NCBI GenBank assembly: GCA_025266875.1
Contig: JALLLT010000022.1
Location: 1 to 64,000 of the forward strand
Origin: Fennellomyces sp. T-0311
Taxonomy: Eukaryota > Mucoromycota > Mucoromycetes > Mucorales > Lichtheimiaceae
Direction: 5' to 3'
Length of the DNA: 64,000 bases
Shown in pieces: positions 33,237 through 43,921 of the stretch (within the stretch, counting starts at the first letter, position 1; each line of letters starts with the position of its first letter). The notes under the pieces were generated by a model, which ran no database searches, was not told the origin of the DNA, and saw only the letters and a program-made list of their open reading frames with translations. The translations under genes were made by a program, and so were the position numbers.

Positions 33237-36200
33237 TTAGCCGATGGTCTTACGTGGTAACGGAATGACTATGAGATTGTTGTCAATCCACGGGCAGACA
33301 GCAACCGGAGAGAAAATCCTATGAACAGGAAGAATACAATCCCTACTCAGTGGTAACAGCTGGGACTCGTCCTTGCATACCGCCAAACCAAACGGAGCAA
33401 AAGACGCAAAGGCTGGATGAGACTTCGCGAACCATCGAACAAATGCATATACGTGTTGCCCCGTACGTGGTTCGTTTGTCTCCTCGCAAATAGCCTCGGC
33501 CAAGTGCACAAAGAAATATTCAATCCTACCATACCGAAACTCCATCTCATCACAATCTAGGATTGGCTGATTGTCGTTGTCGGTCTTGTCGAAGTAGGCT
33601 TGAATATAACATCCCCTGGTACTTCTAGCGTCGGTGCTTCGGTACAGTTGGCCTAGGATGTCGATTGTTGTGAACTTTCTGATCCTGTTACTCACCACCA
33701 GTGCTCCATCCTTAATCTCGCCTGTAATTTAAACATATTAATCAATGTCCATATGTGTACATGTGTAATTACCTGTCGCCCTGTATTGGCTTCCAATATA
33801 CAATTCGCTGTAATGAGCGAACAAACACTTATAGTGCTCGTCACTCATTGCAACGAACTGCGACTGGATCTTGGTGGTCTGGATTACAGATGGCGGCAGT
33901 GGCTCCTGACCAGTGACCTCTTCGTCGCCCAGTTCCTCTGCATAGCCGAGGAAACGGGGCAAGTCAAAGTGAGCATGGTGGTTTGTGGTGTCGATGGTGG
34001 TGGCCTTGATGCTTGGAACAAGCGCTTCGAAAAGCCCAAGAAGGTTTGGATCTCTTGTTACTTGGAAGCCCTTGCTGGCCATGAAGCTATCCGCGAAGGA
34101 CATTTCCAAGAAGCTTCGCATGAAGGTACCTTCAAAGCGATCCTTGTTGTTGGTATCAAAGCTTTTTATGAGGCCGTTGTACCGTTCGAACGAGAAAATC
34201 CAGAAAGCTGGTGCTGGGCCATAGTCAAGAACCGTTTCAGCAAGATGCAAATGCATATGCATATTCGGGGTGACTTCGTGATGACCGTACATTTCATCCA
34301 CATTTATGCAGAATTGGCGGAAGTATTCATGCATTCTAGAAATGTCATGGGTGGTCAAGGAGGGCTTTGCGAGCAGGCGACAGGCATCCACGAAAAGAAG
34401 CCAAATGTCCAGGTGGGATCTTGGGAGTCTTGTTTTCAGGAGCAGTGGTGACAAGGCCAAGGTCCACACGCGCCATTCAGCTGCTGTCATATGTGCACAG
34501 CACTGACCAACCTTACGCTTTGATATCTCGTAGCCGGGAGGAAGGTCGAATGTGTGCAGCTGCTCTTCCATGCTTGCAAAGTGGGCTGGCGTAAGATACG
34601 GCTGGTTGGTCTCTGGATCTATCACTCTCTGCCAAAGTTCCACCATTCGCCTGGCGGTTCCAAGAAACAGATTGTGCATTGGATCAACAATCGTTGCGCG
34701 AACCCTTCGAAAGTATGTCAGGCGACACAACTCTGACCAACGGCAACCAGCATCATGCTCAACCGTCTGCCGTTCTTTGGCTGTTGTTGCTGTTGTCCAC
34801 TGGTGCGACGCATCCAAGGCTTTGTTTTCGTCCATCGTTTGGGTGTTGATGTCGAAAACTGCCCAATTCCGATCTTTGGTGCCTGGGATCGCTTCGAACC
34901 GTCGGTCGCATTTGTAACAGGCGCGGAAAGATCGGATACCGGTAAAGCCTGAAATCTTGCGTGCAGCAGGGATGTCACAAGCTACCATCAAAAGTGCCGC
35001 ACGGATTCTTGGCCCATTACAATCGCTCTCGTCAAGGAGTACACCAGTATAAAGCTGCTGTAGCTCATCGACAAGCGGACGAAGGTAATTGTTAATCTGG
35101 TGGTTGCTTGGCTCATGTGGACCTGGCAGTACACCTACCAAGAGAATATTCTCTGGTTTGTAACGTTCAGATCGCGGCAAGTTATTGAGCGACAAATAAA
35201 TTGCACCACATGAATATGCTGCGCCTTTAGCGTTTGGATTAAACCAATCGCAATTAAGCGTCAACAGTAGAGAATGATCATCATCTACAAATGGTTTCCC
35301 CTCAGAATCCAAAGTCGCTCGCCACATTCTGCCATCATAAACATCAAACAGCCTATTTCCAAAACGGGTGCGATGTCTCCATGCATTGATCCGTTCCAAA
35401 AAGTTTGGCCGCTTGAACATCATCCTCAGCCCCAAAATGACAGAGTGATAAGGAAACTCCTTCAAGGCCACTGGCCCTGTTGAGCTCCTTTTCACTAGTG
35501 GCCCCCGCATGTCTTCCTAACCATGCTTGCCCAAGGGTGGTTTGGAAACTCGATATGGTCGCAGAACTGTTGTTCCTGACGAACCAAATCATTGAGCTTA
35601 TAAATCTTATGACACTTTTGACAAGTAACATAAGAAGTCAAACCGTCTTCATAAAAAGCAACCCCCATATGGCCGCGAAGCGTGGACACTTTCTTTGGCA
35701 ACTTGAATGGAGCATTGACCTCGGAAAGAAGAACATTGACAAACGCCATTAGCAATTCTCCAGCAGCCTCAGACAGGAACTGCCGCTGGAAGAGAACTAG
35801 GAACATGCCAAGGAACAAGTACAGCCTCTCAGAACCAGTGGTTGGCTCTGGGTGTACAGGCAATAAAAAACATGGTTAAAAGAGTATAATTTTTGGCAGT
35901 AACGACACTGACCATTCTCGGTTGTAGCAAAAGGGATCTCGTCCTCGCCATTCTCATTGCTGCCCTCATTGCTACCGTCTTCGACGTTTCCGCCCTCGTT
36001 TTCGCTGTCGAAATCGACATCGTCATTCCAATACGCATCTGGAAGACGCGAAAAACTCTCTTCCACTAAAACAGGCTGCACTGGAAGTTCGTTGTTCGCA
36101 GCAGTGATTTCAACAGCGCCTTCACTACCACAGCCGTAATCATATTCAACGTCTAATTCGTTATGTTGATTAACTTTACAAAGTACCGTTTTTTTTTGTA

Positions 36201-36394
36201 CCTTCTTGGAAATCAACATCCATGTTGCTATTACGTCTGGCAACCATTTCGTCATAATGATTGGTGCCGATGTATTCGTAATGGCGAAGACGTGTTCGAG
36301 GCTTCTGGGGTAAATATGTCCCCTTGCTTGCTTTAAAGCAATTATCACAATAGCAAGGTATGAGTTTCTTCTGGCGTATATAATGAAATGACAT
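33237..36394 (-). pseudogene. TNP2-type CACTA transposase, two homopolymer frameshifts
   Basis: Exons 36394-35913, 35847-33773 and 33721-33237 (introns of 65 and 51 bp) would give about 1013 residues if two one-base slips are real errors: an A9 run near 36188-36196 and a G5 run near 35510. Features in order: a CYCDNCF...RLRHYEY zinc-binding start, an acidic linker, CQKCHKIY, the TNP2 core with LTLNCDWFNP, CDIPAARKISGF, CYKCDRRF and DPMHNLFLGTARRM, and a C-terminal domain after the last intron. Transposases of this type excise CACTA elements. Either recently broken in situ, or intact and mis-sequenced. Confidence 0.8.
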
Positions 36395-36469
36395 TTTTGG
36401 TAAAAAAAAGGATAAGGTACAAAAAGTAGCAGTGATAGGACTTCGAGTTTTTTTTGTGATTAAATTATC

Positions 36470-36790
36470 CCTTCAGTCTGAAATTGACTAGCGAAAAAAA
36501 TTGACCAAGGAAAAGTTGGTCTGGAATTGACTAGGAGACTAGCAAAAAAAAAGTTGGTCTGGAATTGACTAGGAGACTAGCAAAAAAAAAGTTGGTCTGA
36601 AATTGACTAGGAAAAAAAAAGTTGGTCTGAAATTGACTAGGAGACTAGCAAAAAAAAAGTTGGTCTGAAATTGACTAGGAAAAAAAAAGTTGGTCTGAAA
36701 TTGACTAGGAAAAAAAAGTTGGTCTGAAATTGACTAGGAAAAAAAAAGTTGGTCTGAAATTGACTAAGAAAAAAAAATTGGTCTAAAATT
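36470..36790. repeat. Tandem repeat at the CACTA right end
   Basis: About nine units built on GTTGGTCTGAAATTGACTAGG followed by a run of A, with some units carrying an extra AGACTAGC insert, giving periods of about 29 and 44 bp. A degenerate relative occurs at 21170-21420. Confidence 0.85.
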
Positions 36791-36863
36791 AACTTAGGAA
36801 AAAAAAACATTTTTTTTAGCTAGCCCAAATGCTCAAAAGCTAAAAATCATTTTAAGTGCAGTG

Positions 36864-37707
36864 TTCCCACTATACTTAAAAGGAATTGATATAGGTGTCT
36901 ACTGGGATCTCTTATGAGTATCTGTCATTTTTTGTAGCTTAGTCAAGATGCCTCTGCATATGATACACTTCCATGTATAGTATCTTATTAAGGTAATCCT
37001 TCTTTTATAATATCTAGACATTTGTATAGAGTAGAATGTGTTGCTTGAAAAATTACATAAAAATAAATAGAAAATGAAAGGTATGTAAAGCAAAGTATAT
37101 ATCAAATATCTATGAAAGGAAGTTGTATTAGCAACAGGAGTTTACCACCAAGATGCTATTAATAATAGACACTACACTGGGCAACAAGGCATATATCAAG
37201 TACTTGATATATGCATAAAAATGCTTGATATATGCTTTGATATACGTATATTAAGTACTTGCGATATGCAGCAAAAAAAGTACTTCCTTGCTGTATATCA
37301 AGTACTTGATATATGGACCTGGGTGCCTACTAAAAATGGGAGCTTTAGCGTGCATAAAGCTAACAGCACTTTGCATAATGCAAGTAACTGCCTTCTGCGC
37401 ATATGTACGAAATTTTCCACATGACATTTGAAACTATAATGTACATACATCGCATTACATACTTTTATCGTGCATGGTGGGTCATATACCGATTGGTGGA
37501 TTATTCAACGCGTATTTTTATAGCAACCGTAAAATCGTATAGAGATTGGTGGTAACGAATTCAATTTTATTCATTGCAATTTAAAAAAGCTATAATCTAT
37601 GCTATATATATGAAAGGGTCTAAAGCAGCTATGCTAGATGAAAGCAGAGAATGGTATAGTGGCTAAAAGTGAAAAGAAGCTAGCAATGATAAAATGAGAA
37701 GCCCAAC
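36864..37707. other. Intergenic with a repeated perfect palindrome
   Basis: No gene. The palindrome ATATCAAGTACTTGATAT occurs at 37193-37210 (inside a 26-bp perfect palindrome, 37189-37214) and again at 37295-37312, with a degenerate relative between. Confidence 0.6.
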
Positions 37708-39125
37708 TAGGGCTCTAAACGGGCCATGCCCGACGGGCATCGGGCCAGTTCAGCCGGGCCACACCTGTGGCCCGTGGCCTGTCGGGCTCAACGAAACGGG
37801 CCATGTCTTTTGCCCGAACCCGAAATTACAAGAGCCCAAATTAAAGTGGCCCGCCCGATGAAATCTACAATGTAAACGATCTTAATGCAGCAATGACTAA
37901 TGTAGAAGTGAAATGGGGTTCTGCCTTGTGTTATCGTATATAAGGTTTGGGCAAAAGTCATCTTTATTGTATTAGATCATGTAATCGCTATCTTGCACAC
38001 ACTTTTTTGAAACAGCAGAACTTCTGCAAGCAACAAAGGAAGACCAAGAAGTACAAAAAGCCAAAGCGACACAGTGAGACAAACCAGCAATTCGACATCG
38101 CAAATGGCGTAGGAATGCATCCTGCTTTGCATTTTTTCAGCAACGTTTTTTCTCTCGATGCCCGTCAAATGGAATTCAGGTCGACCATATTGCTTCAGAA
38201 CGAATTTTTAATCACCACATACAGTACTACTCGACCATATTTATTTTCCATACAACTGAATTTTACCATATGACTCAGCTTTGTTTTACCGGCACTCCAT
38301 TCCATTTCGACATTGTGCATCCCAATCAAAAAAGGGTGGCTGCGTACATACTGTAATGGTGCATACACAGCCACCCTTATTGTTTTTCAAATAGGTACAC
38401 TTTTTCAAGCGCACTACTCAAGATGAAGAAGGATGCTTGTCGTGGCTCTTTTTTCTTTATCCAATGGTTTTCTGCGAAGCACCACCTTTAGTAAGCCAAA
38501 GGTTGGTTTTTTTCGGTAATAAAGTGTCTGTATGGTCGAGGCACTTTTCAATCACTATTGTTATCCTTTTTTTTCGTGTAATAAAGCTATCATTATACTG
38601 ATCCACTTTATCTTCGCGTTTTACTTCTGCTTACACAATGCCAGCTGGAAATTATCTTTGCTTGAACACATAGCCCATTCACACTAATACCGATCCTATC
38701 CAAGTTCTAAGACATTTGCGGATTAGCGTGCTGCAGGCAGTTTGAATAGTGCTAATTGACGTAGCAGCCTTTCATTGTCGCAACTTGGCCCATCAACACC
38801 AATCATTGTGTAACCGGATCATTGTAGAAACTGCTCAACCTTTTGACAAATCTTTCCATATTAAAGATGTATACTTAGTTGATTAATCTTTATTTGCAAT
38901 ACACGGTTTTGATAGAATCAAATTACATATATAACAAGGGCCATTTAGATGGACGTTTCATAAAGAAAATACATATGCTTCACATTCAGGCACTCGGTCG
39001 GGCCGCTATATAGGACCGTGCCCGTTCGGGCACCCACCTTCATACAGCTTTCATGGCCCGATGCCCGAAAATGCCGGGCCAAAACGGGCGGTCCACGGGC
39101 CTGCCCGCCCGTATTTAGAGCCCTA
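37708..39125. mobile_element. Non-autonomous DNA element with GCCCG-rich ends (1.4 kb)
   Basis: The termini TAGGGCTCTAAA and TTTAGAGCCCTA are inverted. About 150 bp inside each end is dense in GCCCG/CGGGC words in both orientations, unlike the AT-rich interior. No coding potential. Flanks: taking AGGG as the tip gives a 3-bp ACT on both sides, Harbinger-like; the TAGGG tip is hAT-like but no 8-bp duplication is present. Class undecided. Confidence 0.55.
38332..38378. other. Inverted repeat, 11-bp stem
   Basis: AAGGGTGGCTG (38332-38342) pairs with CAGCCACCCTT (38368-38378) around a 25-nt loop, inside the non-autonomous element. Confidence 0.6.
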
Positions 39126-39975
39126 CTCTTTAGTGTTGTTACTTCCATTGTTGCATCTTGAATATGTAACCTGAAAGAATATGTTGTCAAGTGTAACATA
39201 CGCGCATAATACAGCTTAGAATGCAAAAAACGGCTTGTTTCTTTCTATACAGAACTAAGGGAATGTCGCTGATTCCCATTCACATGGAGATCTTGATGAA
39301 GTGAATTGCAAATTCACTCTCTCATGGCAACGTTAAAAGAATAAACACGTTGAGAAGTGCTTTACGAAAAGCTCGGGACTAGGGAGGGACTTTGACCAAA
39401 AATAAGTCAGTTATTTGCTTAAAAAATGTGGAAGTTTAAAATTTTTGGGACTAAGGTGGGACGCGGAGGGACTTGGGGATTTGATAAAATACTGTGAAAG
39501 TTTTTTCAGATGCTTTATTATGATAGAATAAACTTAGGATTATATAGGTTTTGACTGTCGGTCTAGATCTCCTGTACCAGATGGTTGAGGCTGGATCTCG
39601 TACGAGATCGCGATGGATAAGTACTCTGATGAGAGGTTGAGTCATACTCAGTGGCCTAGTGTCACTTTAGCCTGACCCATACTGATTTCTTTTTAGGATG
39701 ATTCTCCTTACTTGGCATTGTGTCCACAATGGTTGGTGTTAACTGCGTCAAAGGTCATCTGATCCATGCTTGAGGGTTTCTCAATATGGTGCATTTGTGT
39801 AATGTTTCATTCAGATCATCTGTAAGCGGTGTTCCCTCTACTGTTTCTATAGTTACTAAGACTGAATAGTTGGTTGATATCTTGTCCGGATCGATATCAT
39901 TGTGGTGTGTTTACCACAAATACGAAAGAAGCAAAAAAACTGGCAAGGAAAGAAGCTTCGAAGCAATTGATGATT
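39126..39975. other. Intergenic, nothing recognised
   Basis: Contains GGGACT-type words (39375-39475) but no gene, terminal repeat or RNA was identified. Confidence 0.45.
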
Positions 39976-40029
39976 AATGAGGTATTTCGCCGAGGCTGTA
40001 GGCCGACGGCTACAATACATTATTCGAGT

Positions 40030-40122
40030 GAAGGTGGATCCAGTGATTGTGTTACCATCTTTCCATTTTATTCGAGAGAGAAATAAATTTTGTAATACAG
40101 TAACTAATAATCTATATCATCT
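40030..40122 (-). repeat. DIRS 3' terminal inverted repeat
   Basis: Inverted match to 54746-54838. The gypsy target duplication CTGAC begins at 40121, so the insertion fell at its inner edge. Confidence 0.7.
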
Positions 40123-40125
40123 GAC

Positions 40126-40505
40126 TGTCGTATTCCCGACATACACTATCATCCATGGTTACATGCTTTTCCTTCTTTATGCTACATCTGCTGTCATTAC
40201 GACATCAACAACCGTACAGTTATCGATTGCCTTATTTGCTCTTATGTGCAACCTTGATTCGGGTTTACAGATTGTAAGGCAACTCCTTTAACTTGGTTCC
40301 ATATGCTCTTCGGCTCCTTCATCTATAAGGCAAGATCATATGAAAGTCGGCAATAACATGGATCACAGGCTTATTAGACAAAGCATTCGCCTTCTTCGTC
40401 CCAAACTCATCAACAGTATAAATAGAGAGCAGTTTTCCTCAATAAAACATTATCTTATTTTGGTCTCGTCATTCGAAAGCCTTTCCTCGTTTAAACGATA
40501 CCACA
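40126..40505 (+). repeat. Chromovirus 5' LTR (380 bp)
   Basis: TG...CA bounded. A TATAAATAG box at about 40420 and an AATAAA signal at about 40441 lie near its 3' end. Confidence 0.92.
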
Positions 40506-40568
40506 TTTTTTTTGACGTTTCTATCGAACTCTACTCTCAATTTATTTTACTCTTACCTTTATCTTACC

Positions 40569-42262
40569 ATGTCTGCTCACTCTGACGTTACTTTATCCCC
40601 ATCCGAGGTAGCTCGCCAAGCCATTGATGAGTTACGATCTGAGTTGGCTGGTGTAACCCGTGATTACTCTGTTGCTGTACGTACTGGGAATGGCAATATC
40701 CAAGAACTTCAAGGACGCATGGGTGACCTACAAGATGCCATCTCTTTCGCCGTTGGTGCCCAAGCTGTTTTCTCTCCTGCTGCTGTGGTGGCTCCCGAAC
40801 GTCTTGGCCGTGCTCCGTCCAACTTGCTGTGTCTTCAGTGGGAAGGCTATGTTTGGAAGCCGTCTGCCCCTGCCTTTCCTACTTTGGATGATTGCCTTAT
40901 CAAGTTCGAGGATGTCGTCCATGGTGATGGCTGGGATGTCAACCAGTTGTGGCCCCGTTTCCTGCCAATGTTGCTCTCGCCTGAGCATCGCTCGTGGTTT
41001 GCGGTAAACTTGGAACCGTACACTGACAAGCCCTGGTCCTTTGCTCGCTCTCGCCTGGTTGAGGATTTGGATATCAATGAGGCCGACCGTGTGGCTGATT
41101 TCACGGATCAGCTGATGAACATCCGAATGCGTACGTCGGAAACAGTGGCGCTGTTTACAGCAAGATTCGAGAAGCTTCGCCGCGATGCCAAGGCCCCAGA
41201 CAACTTCGTAATGGTAACCAAGTATATTGACGCTCTCTTGCCCGACCTTCAAGACCGGGTATACACTGCTCGCGCTGGTTTGCCGGCTCACCAAAAGGAA
41301 TCGATTGCTGGTATTTCGTCTCTCGCTCTCTCTCTGGAGAAGGGTGTGAACAAGGCTCGCAGCCGCAAGGCTCATCACTCTTCCTCTTCTAGTTCCTCTT
41401 CTGCTCCTTCCGGAGGATCGTCGTCGAAAGATGGCAAACGTCGCCGTGTGGAGAAGACCTCATACTTCTGTGAGCTCTATGGCAACGGTGGGCATGCCAC
41501 CAAGGACTGCAAAGTTCGGGCCAAGGTCTTGGCTCAAAGCTCTTTGGTTGGTGCTAGTGCAAGTGTGCACAACCCTTTCCGCGCCTCTTCTTCTGCTGGC
41601 TCGTCTTCGGGTTCTTCTGGTTCCACTTCTGGGACACCCTCAGGTCCTGTTTCGGGTCCTTCCTTGCCCTCTTCTTCTGGTACCTCTGGACGCGGTAATC
41701 CCTGCTGTAAGTGTGGTGCTCCGTGGCAGCATGGACATTCATGTGTTACAAGAGCGATTCGCTCGTCACGTGTCGTCGAGCCTGCTTCCGCCCCTCCTCC
41801 AGCCAAGAAGGAAGATGATGATGATTTAGATATCGTCATGGGCGACTTAGACTTGGCCGTTGGGCCATGCAGCGATTGTAAGTCTACACAGTCATTACAT
41901 GAGTTTTCGTTTGAGAATACACGCTCATATTACATCCCAATCATACTAGAAAACCGTTGTACATATGCTCTTCTTGATCCTGAAGCGACTCATAGCACTG
42001 TTTCCAAGTCGTTATGTGAGCGATGGGGGTGGGATATCCTACCAAAGGAGGGTACTGTGTTTCTGGCACACAAAGACACAACGATAGATAGACTTGGGGT
42101 TACCAATAAACTACACATTGTCTGCAATGATAAAGCTATCGACCATTCATTTGAAGTGTTTGACTTACATGGTAAAGCTGAGATCTGTATAGGCAATGAT
42201 ATCAAGCACCACTTCGGTATTTACATTGGCAATCTTCCTTATTGTTGGCACAAACCAGGAGT
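40569..42262 (+). pseudogene. Gag and protease of the chromovirus
   Basis: Start MSAHSDVTLS. The N-terminal capsid-like domain (about residues 60-270) is followed by a Ser-rich basic linker, then a zinc knuckle FCELYGNGGHATKDC in which the second Cys is Tyr (codon 41478-41480), a Ser/Gly-rich stretch and a second Cys/His cluster. The protease domain shows ALLDPEATHS where D-S/T-G-A is expected (Asp codon at 41975), so the active-site Ser-Gly is Pro-Glu. The gag frame leaves the pol frame near 42262; whether that is programmed frameshifting or a mutation is open. The two substitutions at key sites argue that this copy is not functional. Confidence 0.75.
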
Positions 42263-43791
42263 TCCCAGAGATCCTCCTACGATGCAGATGAGTATATCCC
42301 AAACGCCAGTCCAGCGGGTAGCAAGGAACAGCAGCGATCATTCCATGATGCTCTTGCCCCGTACCTGGATGCTAATGCGGCTATACCAAAGGATGCCTAT
42401 TGTACGATGCCAGAAGCAGTGGTACGTTTACCCACTCCTGCAGGGAAAGTCGCATACCGCTCGCCATACCGAGTCGCAGATGCACTGAAACCAGTTCTTT
42501 GGAAACAGCTGGACGAGTGGTTAGAAGCTGGGGTGATCGCAGTATCTCCTACTTATACACCGTTCAACAGTGGCTTGACTTGTGTCCCCAAACGCGATCC
42601 AGTCTCTGGCGAACCCATTGCGTATCGTTGGTGCATGGAAGTACGACACATCAATGTCATGCTCGATGACTACAACTTCCCTATGCGCGATATACCTTCC
42701 ATCTTTTCCTCGTTATCCAGTAACACGGTATACAGTGTCTGTGATGTGACCGCAGCTTTCAATACCATGCCGATTGCAGAAGAGGATCAATTCAAGCTCG
42801 GCATGATTGTCAATAAGACTTGCTATATCTGGAAGCGTGCTTGTTTTGGATTGAAGATCCTTCCTCAACAATGGAGTGCTTTGCTGACTAAGTTGACGCA
42901 CGATCTCCCATTTGTGCAAACCTATCTCGATGATTGCATTGTGGCGTCGCCAGATCTGGAGACACATAAGTTGCACGTCATTGAATTGGTGAAAAGATTG
43001 ACATCCGTGAACCTTACCTTGAACAGGAAGAAGTGTCACTTTGCACAAAAGTGTGTGTACTTGCTGGGATTCCAGATCTCATCTCTTGGTGTCGCACTTG
43101 ACCCTCGCAAGGTGTCCAATGTGCTTGATTGGCCTAGACCTCAGACAGGCCGTGATGTACAGAGCTTCCTTGGCCTGTGCAATTTCTTCCGCTCGTTCTT
43201 GCCCCGTGCTGCAGAATTGATGCATCCACTTGATCAGCTACGAAACGCTCGTTCACTTGATGGTCTCTGGACTATCAAACACACTGAGGCATTCGAACGA
43301 TTAAAGGAGGCACTCTCACGTGCACCAGTTTTGAGCAATGTCGACATGAACCATGCGCTTCATCTTGCTACCGACGCCAGTTCAACTTCAATTGGAGGAA
43401 TGCTGTTTCAAGTCATCAACAATCAATATCGTTACATTGGTTTCGTGGCTCGCGCTCTTACCTCTAGTGAATCCCGGTACGGAACGACAAAGCGTGAATT
43501 GCTTGCGATTGTATATTGCTTACAGAAATGGCGTCAGTGGTTGTGGGGTTCTCGTAAACCGTTCACTGTTTACACCGACCATCGCGCGCTTACGTTTCTT
43601 CACACTCAACCGGTCGCAAACCAGATGATTATCAACTGGTACGATGTCATCGGCGATTATTCGTTTCGAGTAGCGCACATTCCTGGCATTCAAAATCTGC
43701 TGCCTGATTACTTGAGTCGTCTATTCTCGCATCCGTTGGAAGAAAACAACAAAGACAAAGACCCTGCCACGTTGGGCAATGCACCTTCGTC
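42262..43791 (+). pseudogene. Reverse transcriptase and RNase H of the chromovirus
   Basis: Open in one frame. RT landmarks are SVCDVTAAFNTMPI, CFGLKILPQQWSALL and the active site YLDDCIVAS (about 42920), then NRKKCHFAQ and LGF of the thumb. RNase H follows with HLATDASSTSIGG, YGTTKRELLAIV and YTDHRAL, ending LLPDYLSRLF. The frame is cut at 43791 by MULE2 and continues at 48823 in the same frame after removing the element and one 10-bp duplication. Confidence 0.85.
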
Positions 43792-43921
43792 CGAGGTCGT
43801 TATTCAACATCAAAAATTACGTCAGAGCTCACTTTCCAGTCACAATTTTTTCTTTTTTTTTTTTTGAAGTTCCATCTGTCATATAGAGCCTTTCACGCGT
43901 TTTTCGTGTTATTTTATTGAC

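Larger units (their letters stand above)
29397..36863. mobile_element. CACTA (EnSpm) element, 7.5 kb
   Basis: Inverted ends CACTGCACTTAAAATGATTT (29397) and its reverse complement (to 36863) carry the CACT tip that names the group. The left subterminal region has many TTTGAGC/GCTCAAA motifs and the right one a tandem array. Inside are a plus-strand accessory gene (31055-32370) and a minus-strand TNP2 transposase (33237-36394), converging. Flanks are TT on both sides; a longer duplication is not seen. Confidence 0.85.

Noticed and set aside
33753..34451. 232-codon plus-strand frame
   Set aside because: Antisense to the TNP2 core, without recognisable motifs.
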